NCBI RefSeq assembly: GCF_020400585.1
Contig: NZ_JAINVF010000015.1
Span: 1 to 64,000, forward strand
Direction: 5' to 3'
DNA: 64,000 nucleotides
Source of the DNA: Streptomyces sp. NK08204
GTDB lineage: Bacteria > Actinomycetota > Actinomycetes > Streptomycetales > Streptomycetaceae
In this document: in pieces, positions 7,507 to 15,375 of the stretch
Layout: every line of letters begins with the position of its first letter
Position numbering within the stretch: the first letter of the stretch is position 1
The notes under the pieces: model-generated
Told to the model about the DNA's origin: nothing
What the model saw: the letters and a program-made list of their open reading frames with translations, nothing else
Databases searched by the model: none
Made by a program: the position numbers and the translations under genes

Positions 7507-8697
7507 TCAGTCGAGGTAACCCCGCAGCTGGTCCGCGAAGGCGTGGTCGCGGAGCTTGTTGAGGGTCTTGGACTCGATCTGGCGTATCCGTTCCCGGGTC
7601 ACGCCGAACAGGCGGCCGATCTCCTCCAGGGTGCGGGGGCGGCCGTCGATCAGTCCGTAGCGCAGCTGGACGACCTTGCGCTCGCGCTCGCCGAGGGTGG
7701 ACAGCACCGCTTCCAGGTGCTCGCGCAGCAGCAGGAACGCGGCGGACTCGACGGGGCTGGTCGCGTCGCCGTCCTCGATGAGGTCGCCGAGGGCCACGTC
7801 GTCCTCCTCCCCGACGGGCGCGTGCAGCGAGATCGGCTCCTGGGCGAGCCGCAGGACTTCGCCGACCCGCTCGGGCGGCAGGTCCAGGTGGGCGGCGACC
7901 TCGTCGCAGGTGGGTTCGTAGCCGCGCTCCTGGAGCATGCGGCGCTGGACGCGGACGACCCGGTTGATGAGTTCCACGACGTGGACGGGCACCCGGATGG
8001 TGCGGGCCTGGTCGGCCAGGGCCCGGGACATGGCCTGCCGGATCCACCAGGTGGCGTACGTGGAGAACTTGTAGCCACGGGCGTAGTCGAACTTCTCCAC
8101 GGCCCGGATGAGCCCGAGGTTGCCCTCCTGGACGAGGTCGAGCATGGTCAGCCCGCGGCCGACGTACCTCTTGGCCACGGACACGACGAGCCGCAGGTTG
8201 GCCTCGATGAGCCGCCGCTTGGCCATCCGGCCCCGGACGACGAGCCGGTCCAGGTCCAGGGCGAGCTGGCTGTCCAGGTCGGGGGCGTTGCCCAGCTTCT
8301 CCTCGGCGAACAGGCCGGCCTCCACCCGGCGGGCGAGTTCGACCTCCTCGGCCGCGGTGAGCAGCGGGATGCGGCCGATCTCGCGCAGGTACTGACGGAA
8401 CAGGTCGGCGGAGGGGCCGCCGGTCTCGGCACGGGCGGCGGCCGGGGCCTCGGCGGGCTCGACGGCGTCCACGGCAGCCTCCGCGGCGTCCACGGCGTCC
8501 ACGGCCTCCGCGGCGTCCACGGCGTCCACGGCGTCCACGGCGTCTTCCGTGAGCGCCTCGGCGGGCGGCTCCGCCGCCTCCGGGTGGAGCAGGCCACGGC
8601 TCTGCGGGGGGACGGCCGCGACGGCGCCGGTCTCCTCGTCCGGCTCGCCGAGGGGGGCACGCGTACTGTCGTTCTGGGTGAGGGTCCGGGTCTGCAC
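7507..8697 (-). CDS. hrdA: Principal-type sigma-70 factor, HrdA-like
   Basis: 396 aa. Sigma region 2 (about residues 160-235) contains DLVQEGNLGLIRAVEKFD and YKFSTYATWWIRQAM; region 3 has RVPVHVVELINR; region 4 ends with LEEIGRLFGVTRERIRQIES, the -35-binding helix-turn-helix. This is a group 1/2 RNA polymerase sigma factor. The start is GTG 8697 (VQTRTLTQND), chosen because GGAGG stands 7 bases upstream; an earlier GTG at 8745 lacks a site. Residues about 45-85 are an AVDAVDAAEA repeat coded by 9-bp tandem repeats. Primase lies just upstream on the same strand, echoing the rpoD-dnaG pairing of other bacteria. Name HrdA rests on length and gene order recalled from S. coelicolor. Confidence 0.88.
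   Translation of the reverse strand: MQTRTLTQNDSTRAPLGEPDEETGAVAAVPPQSRGLLHPEAAEPPAEALTEDAVDAVDAVDAAEAVDAVDAAEAAVDAVEPAEAPAAARAETGGPSADLFRQYLREIGRIPLLTAAEEVELARRVEAGLFAEEKLGNAPDLDSQLALDLDRLVVRGRMAKRRLIEANLRLVVSVAKRYVGRGLTMLDLVQEGNLGLIRAVEKFDYARGYKFSTYATWWIRQAMSRALADQARTIRVPVHVVELINRVVRVQRRMLQERGYEPTCDEVAAHLDLPPERVGEVLRLAQEPISLHAPVGEEDDVALGDLIEDGDATSPVESAAFLLLREHLEAVLSTLGERERKVVQLRYGLIDGRPRTLEEIGRLFGVTRERIRQIESKTLNKLRDHAFADQLRGYLD
8464..8545. repeat. 9-bp tandem repeats inside hrdA
   Basis: About nine copies of GCGTCCACG or GCCTCCGCG run head to tail and code for Val-Asp-Ala and Ala-Glu-Ala units in the disordered N-terminal part of the sigma factor. The number of units can change by slippage without shifting the frame. 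Confidence 0.85.
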
Positions 8698-8810
8698 GGG
8701 GGCGACCTCCAGGATGCTCGCTGCCCCCAGTGTGGAGTACGACACATCCCCGCCACGAGGGGCGTGCGGTGACTTTTTGCATCCGCCTCGTGACCCGCTG
8801 GTGGTCGTCC

Positions 8811-10712
8811 TCAGAGAGCCGACGGACCCTCTTCCTGCAGCGCCCTGTCGTACCGGGTGAGGATCATCATCTCGTTCTGGACGGCGGCCGACTGCGCCGG
8901 ATCCGAGTGTCCGAGCCGGGTCAACGTGCCCTGGAGATCGGTGAGTCGACGGGTTACAGCTCTGCGCCGGACGGTGACGAGCTGTTCACCCGCGTACGCC
9001 TCGTCGACCGTGCGGCGCAGGATCGCCTCCACCGCCAGCTCCGTCACCATCGCCCGGACGGCGTCGTCGGGAGCCGCCTCACGGACGCGGACCAGGTACT
9101 CCTGGGGGTCCTGACCGCCGTACTCGGCGCCGCCCGCCTCGGCGATCGCCTGGCGTACGGCCGCGTAGGGAGGGGCGGTGAACTCGTCGACGCCGTACGC
9201 GTCGAACGCGGGCGACACCAGCTCGGGGCGCTGCAGGGCGAGTTTGAGCAGTTCGCGTTCGGTGGCGTAGACCGGGTTGCGCAGGTTGAGCGCCGGGCCG
9301 GAGGTCGCGGGACGGGGTGCGGCCTCCCACTGCCGGCCGGCGGGGCGGGGCGGCTGCTGCGGGGCCTTGCCGCCGCGGTCGCGGGCCCAGCGGGCGAGCT
9401 GGGCGACCCGCTTGACGACGAACTGGGTGTCGAGGATGCCGAGCATGCCGGCCAGCTCGACGGCGACCTCGTGCTGGGCGCCGCTGTTCTTGATCCGGGC
9501 GACGACGGGTGCCGCCTCGTCCAGCGCCGCCGCGCGGCCCGCCGGGGTGTTGAGGTCGTAGCGGCTCACGATCTGGCGGAGTGCGAACTCGAACAGCGGG
9601 GTACGGGGTTCGACCAGGTCGGCGACCGCCTCGTCGCCCTTGGCCAGGCGCAGATCGCAGGGGTCCATGCCGTCCGGGGCGATGGCGATGTAGGTCTCGG
9701 CGGCGAACTTCTGGTCGTCCTCGAAGGCACGCAGGGCGGCCTTCTGCCCAGCCGCGTCACCGTCGAAGGTGAAGATGACGCGGGCGCTGCCGTTGTCCAT
9801 CAGCAGGCGGCGCAGGATCTTGATGTGCTCGCCGCCGAAGGCCGTACCGCAGGTCGCGATGGCGGTCGTGACACCCGCGAGGTGGCAGGCCATCACGTCG
9901 GTGTAGCCCTCGACGACCACCGCGCGGCTCGTCTTGGCGATCTCCTTCTTCGCCAGGTCGATGCCGTACAGCACCTGGCTCTTCTTGTAGATCGACGTCT
10001 CGGGCGTGTTCAGGTACTTCGGGCCGTTGTCCGCCTCGTACAGCTTGCGGGCGCCGAAGCCGACGACCTCGCCGCCGATGTCCCGGATGGGCCACATCAG
10101 GCGGCCCCGGAAGCGGTCGATGGGGCCGCGGCGGCCCTCCTGGGAGAGGCCGGAGAGGATCAGCTCCTTGTCGGTGAAGCCCTTCCCGCGCAGGTAGCGG
10201 GTGAGGTGGTCCCAGCCCTGGGGGCTGTATCCGACGCCGAAGTGGACGGCGGCGGCCTGGTCGAAGCCGCGCTCGGCGAGGAAGATCCGGCCGGTCTCGG
10301 CCTCTGCGCCGGTGGCGAGCTGCTCGGCGTACCACTGGGCGGCGATCTTGTGCGCCTCGATCAGGCGGATGCGCTCGCCGCGCTGGTGGGCGGGGTTGTA
10401 GCCGCCCTCCTCGTAGCGCAGCGTGATACCGGCCTGGGCGGCCAGGCGCTCGACCGCCTCCGAGAAGGAGAGGTGGTCCACCTTCATCACGAAGGTGATG
10501 GTGTCGCCGCCCTCCTGGCAGCCGAAGCAGTGGAAGAGTCCCTTGCTCGGGCTGACCTGGAAGGACGGCGACTTCTCGTCGTGGAAGGGGCACAGGCCCT
10601 TCAGGTTGCCGCCGCCCGCGTTGCGCAGCTGGAGGTACTCGGAGACCACGGCGTCGATCGGGACCGCGTCCCGTACCGCCTTCACGTCGTCGTCGTTGAT
10701 CCGTCCTGCCAC
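8811..10712 (-). CDS. dnaG: DNA primase DnaG
   Basis: 633 aa, normal for actinobacterial primase, which lays down RNA primers at the replication fork. An N-terminal CHC2 zinc ribbon has C41-P-F-H44 and C62-F-G-C65. The catalytic core follows with the TOPRIM motifs VVVEGYTDVMA (about residue 267) and FTFDGDAAGQKA (about 315). The C-terminal third (about 440-633) is the helicase-interacting domain, here with a proline-rich linker. Start is GTG 10712 (VAGRINDDDVKAV), the standard N-terminus, although no clear ribosome site precedes it. The sigma factor gene lies 113 bases downstream on the same strand, so the two may be transcribed together. Confidence 0.95.
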   Translation of the reverse strand: MAGRINDDDVKAVRDAVPIDAVVSEYLQLRNAGGGNLKGLCPFHDEKSPSFQVSPSKGLFHCFGCQEGGDTITFVMKVDHLSFSEAVERLAAQAGITLRYEEGGYNPAHQRGERIRLIEAHKIAAQWYAEQLATGAEAETGRIFLAERGFDQAAAVHFGVGYSPQGWDHLTRYLRGKGFTDKELILSGLSQEGRRGPIDRFRGRLMWPIRDIGGEVVGFGARKLYEADNGPKYLNTPETSIYKKSQVLYGIDLAKKEIAKTSRAVVVEGYTDVMACHLAGVTTAIATCGTAFGGEHIKILRRLLMDNGSARVIFTFDGDAAGQKAALRAFEDDQKFAAETYIAIAPDGMDPCDLRLAKGDEAVADLVEPRTPLFEFALRQIVSRYDLNTPAGRAAALDEAAPVVARIKNSGAQHEVAVELAGMLGILDTQFVVKRVAQLARWARDRGGKAPQQPPRPAGRQWEAAPRPATSGPALNLRNPVYATERELLKLALQRPELVSPAFDAYGVDEFTAPPYAAVRQAIAEAGGAEYGGQDPQEYLVRVREAAPDDAVRAMVTELAVEAILRRTVDEAYAGEQLVTVRRRAVTRRLTDLQGTLTRLGHSDPAQSAAVQNEMMILTRYDRALQEEGPSAL

Positions 10713-10750
10713 GAGGAGATTCTACGGGGCAGGACGGACACTCCCGCTGC

Positions 10751-12016
10751 TCAGCAGGTCAGGCTGTCGAGGGGTACGTGCGGGTCGGCCAGGGCCTGCG
10801 GGTCCACCAGGGCCCCGGAGCGGATGAGTTTCTGGATGTGCTCTGTGACGTCCCACACGTTCACGTTCATCCCGGCCAGGACGCGTCCCTTGCTGAGCCA
10901 GAACGCGATGAACTCCCGCCTGCCGACATCACCGCGCGCGACCACCTGGTCGTACGAGCCGGGGGGCGCCCAGCCGCTGTACTCCATGCCCAGGTCGTAC
11001 TGGTCGGTGAAGAAGTAGGGCACCCGGTCGTAGCGGATGTCCTTGCCGAGCATGGCGCGGGCGGCGACCGGGCCGCCGTTCAGGGCGTTGGCCCAGTGCT
11101 CCACCCGGACCCTGGTGCCGAAGAGCGGCAGCGGGAACGCGGCGACGTCACCGGCCGCGTAGATGTCCGGGTCCGAGGTGCGCAGCCGTTCGTCCACGGC
11201 GACACCGCCTCCGTACGCCCGGTCGGCGATCTCCAGCCCCGCGGCCTCGGCCAGGTTCGTGCGCGGTGCCGCGCCGATCGCCGCGAGGACCTCGTGCGCC
11301 GGGTGCTCCTCGCCGTCGTCGGTGCGGACGGCGAGGACCATGCCGTCCTGGCCGACGATCTCCGTGAGCCGGGCGCCGAAGTGGAAGACGACGCCGTGCT
11401 CACGGTGCAGATCGGCGAAGACCTCGCCCAGCTCGGGGCCCAGGACGTTGTGCAGCGGGGTCGGCAGCGGCTCGAGGACGGTCACCTCCGCGCCGTAGGT
11501 GCGGGCCGCAGCCGCCACCTCCAGGCCGATCCAGCCGGCGCCCGCGATCACGAGCCTGCCGTTGTCCCGGCCGAGCGCGGCCAGCGTGTTCCTGAGCCGG
11601 TCGGCGTGGGCGAGGCGGCGCAGGTGGTGCACGCCCGCGAGTCCGGTGCCGGGGATGTCCAGGCGGCGGGGCTCGGCGCCGGTGGCGAGGAGCAGCTTGT
11701 CGTAGTGGACGAGGGTGCCGTCGTCCCCGAAGCGCACGGTCCTGGCCGTCCGGTCGATCGCGTCGACCGTCTGGCCGAGGTGCAGCTCGATGTCGTGCTG
11801 GGCGTACCAGGAGGGCTCGTGCACGAAGACGCTGTCCCGTTCCTCCTTGCCGAGCAGATAGCCCTTGGACAGCGGCGGACGCTCGTACGGGTGGTCGCGT
11901 TCGTCGCAGATCAGTATCACCCGCCCGGTGAAGCCCTCCGCACGGAGCGTCTCGGCCGCCTTCGCTCCGGCGAGGCCGCCTCCGACGATGACGAATGTCT
12001 GATCCGCGTCGACCAC
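10751..12016 (-). CDS. FAD-dependent NAD(P)H reductase of the ferredoxin/rubredoxin reductase type
   Basis: 421 aa. The N-terminus has the FAD fold motif VIVGGGLAGAKAAETLR, a central NAD(P) fold motif VIAGAGWIGLEVAAAA, and the FAD-closing motif DIYAAGDVAAF near residue 290. The C-terminal reductase dimer domain (EYSGWAPPGSYDQVV onward) is as in rhodocoxin or putidaredoxin reductases, which pass electrons from NAD(P)H to small iron-sulfur proteins. GTG 12016 is preceded by GAGGAGG at 6 bases. No ferredoxin or P450 gene is adjacent, so the partner is unknown. The primase gene follows 38 bases downstream. Confidence 0.85.
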   Translation of the reverse strand: MVDADQTFVIVGGGLAGAKAAETLRAEGFTGRVILICDERDHPYERPPLSKGYLLGKEERDSVFVHEPSWYAQHDIELHLGQTVDAIDRTARTVRFGDDGTLVHYDKLLLATGAEPRRLDIPGTGLAGVHHLRRLAHADRLRNTLAALGRDNGRLVIAGAGWIGLEVAAAARTYGAEVTVLEPLPTPLHNVLGPELGEVFADLHREHGVVFHFGARLTEIVGQDGMVLAVRTDDGEEHPAHEVLAAIGAAPRTNLAEAAGLEIADRAYGGGVAVDERLRTSDPDIYAAGDVAAFPLPLFGTRVRVEHWANALNGGPVAARAMLGKDIRYDRVPYFFTDQYDLGMEYSGWAPPGSYDQVVARGDVGRREFIAFWLSKGRVLAGMNVNVWDVTEHIQKLIRSGALVDPQALADPHVPLDSLTC

Positions 12017-12200
12017 TTGATGCCTCCTCGTAGGGTGCCGCCCTCTTGCGAGCGTCCCGCATGTGGCGTGCTGCGGGAAGAGAAAGTGACCCGATCAGGC
12101 CCTTCGGCGGACATGTTCCCCGCCCGACGTCCCGTTCACGGGGCCGGTCCTGCCCGGTATACCGACCGGTTGCGGGTGTCAGGCGCCACCCGGGGCCGGA

Positions 12201-13487
12201 TTACTCCGGGAGTGGGACTTTGTGCCCCGTGAGTCTCGCGTGCAGCGAGCGGGCGGAGGCGTCGGTGAGGGAGGCGATCTGGTCGACGATCACCCGCTTG
12301 CGCGCCCGGTCGTCGCCCGCCCCGTCGAACAGTGCCTGGAACTGCGGATCCAGACCCTCGGGCGCGCGGGCCGTGAGCGCCTGCGCCAGCTCCGCGACGA
12401 CCACCCGCTGATCGGCGCGCAGCCGCTCCTGCTCGGCGCGCTGCATCACGTACCGGTCCGCGACCGCCTTGAGCACCGCGCACTCCATCCGGGTCTCGCG
12501 GGGTACGACGAGTTCGGCGCCGTAGCGGGTGAGCCGGCCGGTGCCGTAGGCGGCGCGCGTGGCGCCCTCGGCGGCCAGGCAGAACCGGCCGATGAGCTGG
12601 CTGGTGGCGTCCTTCAGCCGGGCCTGGGCGACCGCGGTGCCGTCGTAGCCGTGCGGCCACCACTCCTGGTCCTGGAGGCGGTCCAGGGCCTCGGCGAGTT
12701 CGGCGGGGTCCGTGTCCGCGGGGACGTAACGGCCGACGGCGACCTCGAACACCGCCCGCCGTTCGGGTTCGGCGTGCAGGCAGTCGGGGTCGATGTGGCC
12801 GGCGTGCAGGCCGTCCTCGACGTCGTGCACCGAGTACGCCACGTCGTCCGACCAGTCCATGACCTGCGCCTCGAAGCAGGTGCGCGTACCGAGGGCGGTG
12901 CCCCGGACCCAGTCGAACACCGGGCGGTCGTCCTCGTACACGCCGAACTTCGTCGACGCCGGGTCGGTGGGGTGAGCGCCGCGCGGCCAGGGGTACTTGG
13001 TGGCGGCGTCCAGGGCGGCGCGGGTGAGGTTGAGGCCGACGGACCCCTCAGGGGTGAACCGTTTGGGCTCCAGACGGGTGAGGAGCCTGAGGGACTGGGC
13101 GTTGCCCTCGAAACCGCCGCAGTCGTCGGCGAACTCGTTCAGTGCGACTTCGCCGTTGTGGCCGAAGGGCGGGTGACCCAGGTCGTGCGAGAGGCAGGCT
13201 GCTTCCACCAGATCGGCGTCGCAGCCGAGCGCTGCCCCCAGCTCTCGGCCGACCTGGGCGCACTCCAAGGAATGCGTCAGGCGGGTGCGGGGACTCGCGT
13301 CCCAGGCCGGGCTGCGCGTGCCCGGCGTGACGACCTGGGTCTTGCCGGCGAGGCGGCGCAGCGCAGCGCTGTGCAGGATGCGGGCGCGGTCGCGTTGGAA
13401 GGCGGTGCGACCCGGGCGTTTGTCTGGTTCGGGGGCCCAGCGTTCGATTGATGCCGGGTCGTACGTGTCCGCTGCGGTGCCTTCCAT
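12201..13487 (-). CDS. dgt: Deoxyguanosinetriphosphate triphosphohydrolase-like HD-domain protein
   Basis: 428 aa. The HD-domain metal ligands are in RLTHSLECAQVGRELG (first His) and SHDLGHPPFGHNGE (His-Asp plus the second metal and substrate His). A third ligand is expected at DWSDDVAYSVHDVED. dNTPases of this group hydrolyse dNTPs to deoxynucleosides and triphosphate, affecting nucleotide pools. ATG 13487 is the only strong start. The neighbourhood with primase agrees with a role in DNA metabolism, as is common in actinobacteria. Length and motifs match the Dgt-like family well; strict dGTP preference cannot be read from sequence. Confidence 0.9.
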   Translation of the reverse strand: MEGTAADTYDPASIERWAPEPDKRPGRTAFQRDRARILHSAALRRLAGKTQVVTPGTRSPAWDASPRTRLTHSLECAQVGRELGAALGCDADLVEAACLSHDLGHPPFGHNGEVALNEFADDCGGFEGNAQSLRLLTRLEPKRFTPEGSVGLNLTRAALDAATKYPWPRGAHPTDPASTKFGVYEDDRPVFDWVRGTALGTRTCFEAQVMDWSDDVAYSVHDVEDGLHAGHIDPDCLHAEPERRAVFEVAVGRYVPADTDPAELAEALDRLQDQEWWPHGYDGTAVAQARLKDATSQLIGRFCLAAEGATRAAYGTGRLTRYGAELVVPRETRMECAVLKAVADRYVMQRAEQERLRADQRVVVAELAQALTARAPEGLDPQFQALFDGAGDDRARKRVIVDQIASLTDASARSLHARLTGHKVPLPE

Positions 13488-13547
13488 GTCTCGACAGTAA
13501 GCGGCGGCAGTGACAATCGGGACTCGTCGGTGCGCCCGGACGTCGTG

Positions 13548-14291
13548 TCAGGCGGCTGCGGCCGCCCCCGTTGCCAGACTCTCCTCGTAGCGGTGCACGA
13601 TCAGGCGGGCCATCGCCTCATGGGCTCCCAGGGGCTCGGCGGCTATCCAGGGGGCCCGGTCCGCGCACTGGGTCGCGAAGCGGCCCGGGGCTGTGAAGTA
13701 GGAGGCGATGGCCACCCGGTGGCGGCCTCTGGCCGTCAGCGCGCGTACCGCTGCCCGGACCGTCGGGGTCGCCGCCGAGGCGTAGGCCGGGACGACCGGA
13801 ACTCCGAGGCGGTCGGCGAGGAGGCGGGCCGTGCGGCGGGTGTCCGTCGCCGAGTCGGGGTCGCGGGAGCCCGCCGCGGCGAGGACCACGGCGCTGGAGC
13901 GGCAGGTGGCGTGGTCCGGGGTGTGCCAGCCGGCCTCCACCAGGCGGTCGTGGAGGGTCTCCACGAGCAGCGGGTGCGGGCCGAGCGGCGCGGCCACGCG
14001 GGCGCCGGCGGACGCGGCGGCGGCCATCTCGGGGATGTCCTGCTTGACGTGGTAGCCGCGGCCGAGGAGGAGGGGGACCAGGACGGCCGGGGTGTCGCCG
14101 AGGGCGGCGAGGGTGTCGGGCAGCAGCGGCTCGTTCAGCTCGATGTGGCCCAGCCGGACGGAGAGCCCGGGGCGCAGCTCGCGTACCCGTTCGACCAGCG
14201 TGTGCACGGTGTCCAGCGCACGCGGGTCACGGCTGCCGTGGGCCACCAGGACGAGGGTGGGCTCATCGCGGAGAAGGTGCAACGCCGTCAT
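13548..14291 (-). CDS. Sirohydrochlorin chelatase/CbiX-like protein
   Basis: 247 aa with two CbiX-type half domains. The first opens LVLVAHGSRDPRALDTVHTL, the metal-binding His of the type II chelatases, and continues with VLVPLLLGRGYHVKQDIPEM, where the second His sits. The second half has SSAVVLAAAGSRDPDS, a weaker echo. These proteins insert Fe or Co into sirohydrochlorin for siroheme or cobalamin. Siroheme is the cofactor of the nitrite reductase encoded at 28.7 kb, so service to that enzyme is plausible. ATG 14291. The gene ends 60 bases before dgt. Confidence 0.8.
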   Translation of the reverse strand: MTALHLLRDEPTLVLVAHGSRDPRALDTVHTLVERVRELRPGLSVRLGHIELNEPLLPDTLAALGDTPAVLVPLLLGRGYHVKQDIPEMAAAASAGARVAAPLGPHPLLVETLHDRLVEAGWHTPDHATCRSSAVVLAAAGSRDPDSATDTRRTARLLADRLGVPVVPAYASAATPTVRAAVRALTARGRHRVAIASYFTAPGRFATQCADRAPWIAAEPLGAHEAMARLIVHRYEESLATGAAAAA

Positions 14292-14426
14292 GCAAGGATC
14301 CTGACGGCGGGACGTTGCGTCGCCGTTGCGTGGCCGTCACGAGTGTTTTCCATGGATTCACGGCGTACGGCGGCGGCGTGTGAGGCGAAACCGGGGCGCC
14401 GTCCCGCGCGTCCTCCATGGTCGGAA

Positions 14427-14588
14427 CCGATCGGCCGATCGCAGGGGCCGGATCAGCGGCCGCACGGGACCGGCTCAGCGGCCACATGGAGCCGGCTCGG
14501 CGATCGCATAGGGCCGGATCGGCGATCGCATAGGGCCGGATCGGCGATCACATGGGGCCGGCTCGGCGATCACCGTGACCGGATCAGA
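14427..14588. repeat. 22-bp tandem repeats upstream of the DUF218 gene
   Basis: Seven to eight units with a strict 22-bp period; CCGG recurs at 14448, 14470, 14492, 14514, 14536, 14558 and 14579. A typical unit is GGGCCGGATCGGCGATCGCA plus TA. Units carry the palindrome CGATCG or near matches. They fill the space right up to the next start codon. The remaining 135 bases upstream (14292-14426) hold no recognisable feature. Confidence 0.85.
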
Positions 14589-14599
14589 TGGGGGACCGT

Positions 14600-15277
14600 A
14601 TGAAGATCCGTCGACCGCGGCTGCCGCGCACCCGCCGCGGGCAGCGGCGACTGGTGCAGGCCGTGATGGCCGTGTGCGTGCTGGCGCTGCTGCCGACCAC
14701 CTGGCTGTACGTGTCGACGGCCGGTCGGCTGCGGACCACGGCGGACGCGCCGCGCACCGAGGTCGCCGTGGTCTTCGGGGCCGGCCTGTGGAAGGGCGAG
14801 CCCTCGCCGTACCTGGCACACCGGCTGGACGCGGCGGCGAAGCTGTACCGGGCGGGCCGGATCGAGGTGGTGCTGGTCACCGGCGACAACAGCCGCAAGG
14901 ACTACGACGAGCCGGACGCCATGCGCGCCTACCTGAGGAAGCACGGGGTGCCGGACCGCCGGATCGTCGGCGACTACGCCGGTTTCGACACCTGGGACTC
15001 GTGCGTGCGGGCCAAGAAGATCTTCGGGGTGGACCGGGCGGTGCTGATCAGCCAGGGCTTCCACATCCGGCGGGCGGTCGCGCTGTGCGAGGCGGCGGGG
15101 ATCGACTCGTACGGGATCGGGGTCCAGGACAAGCACGACGCGACCTGGTACTACGGCGGCACCCGGGAGGTCTTCGCGGCGGGCAAGGCGGCCCTGGACG
15201 CCCTGTTCCACCCCGGTCCGACCTTCCTGGGGCCGAAGGAGCCGGGAGTGGCGCGGGCACTGGCCGACGGGCGGTGA
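14600..15277 (+). CDS. DUF218 (YdcF/SanA-like) membrane-anchored protein
   Basis: 225 aa. A basic N-terminus (MKIRRPRLPRTRRGQRRL) leads into one membrane helix (VMAVCVLALLPTTWLYV), then a DUF218 domain with VAVVFGAGLWKGEPSPYLAHRLDAA, VVLVTGDNSRKDYDEPDAM and the conserved Asp/Glu-rich sites near YAGFDTWDS. SanA/YdcF proteins affect envelope barrier function; the activity is not established. ATG 14600 is preferred over ATG 14588 because GGGGG stands 5 bases before it, though the longer start adds only four residues. The start lies at the end of the 22-bp repeat array, which may therefore influence expression. Confidence 0.75.
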   Translation: MKIRRPRLPRTRRGQRRLVQAVMAVCVLALLPTTWLYVSTAGRLRTTADAPRTEVAVVFGAGLWKGEPSPYLAHRLDAAAKLYRAGRIEVVLVTGDNSRKDYDEPDAMRAYLRKHGVPDRRIVGDYAGFDTWDSCVRAKKIFGVDRAVLISQGFHIRRAVALCEAAGIDSYGIGVQDKHDATWYYGGTREVFAAGKAALDALFHPGPTFLGPKEPGVARALADGR

Positions 15278-15326
15278 CGGCCTCACGGCGGAGGCGGGGG
15301 CGCGAGGAGGTCGCCGTCCCGGCGGC

Positions 15327-15364
15327 GTAACAGCAGCAGTCCGGTGCCGTAACACGTCCGAAGC
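15327..15364 (+). promoter_or_regulatory. GlnR-like box upstream of nasA
   Basis: Four 5-mers with exact 6-base spacers: GTAAC, AGTCC, GTAAC, GAAGC. This matches the alternating GTnAC and GAAAC half-site spacing known for actinobacterial GlnR, with the second half-site weak. It ends 11 bases before the nasA start codon. Nitrogen control of nasA would fit. The assignment is inference from spacing. Confidence 0.5.
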
Positions 15365-15375
15365 AGGCTGGCTGC

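Noticed and set aside
8697..8745. Longer sigma factor starting at GTG 8745
   Set aside because: No ribosome site precedes that codon, while GGAGG stands ideally before GTG 8697.
8730..11018. 762-codon plus-strand frame opposite dnaG
   Set aside because: It is the mirror of the primase gene, lacks a ribosome site and has no family motif.
14427..14588. CRISPR-like array
   Set aside because: The 22-bp units abut each other with no unique spacers, and no cas gene lies nearby.
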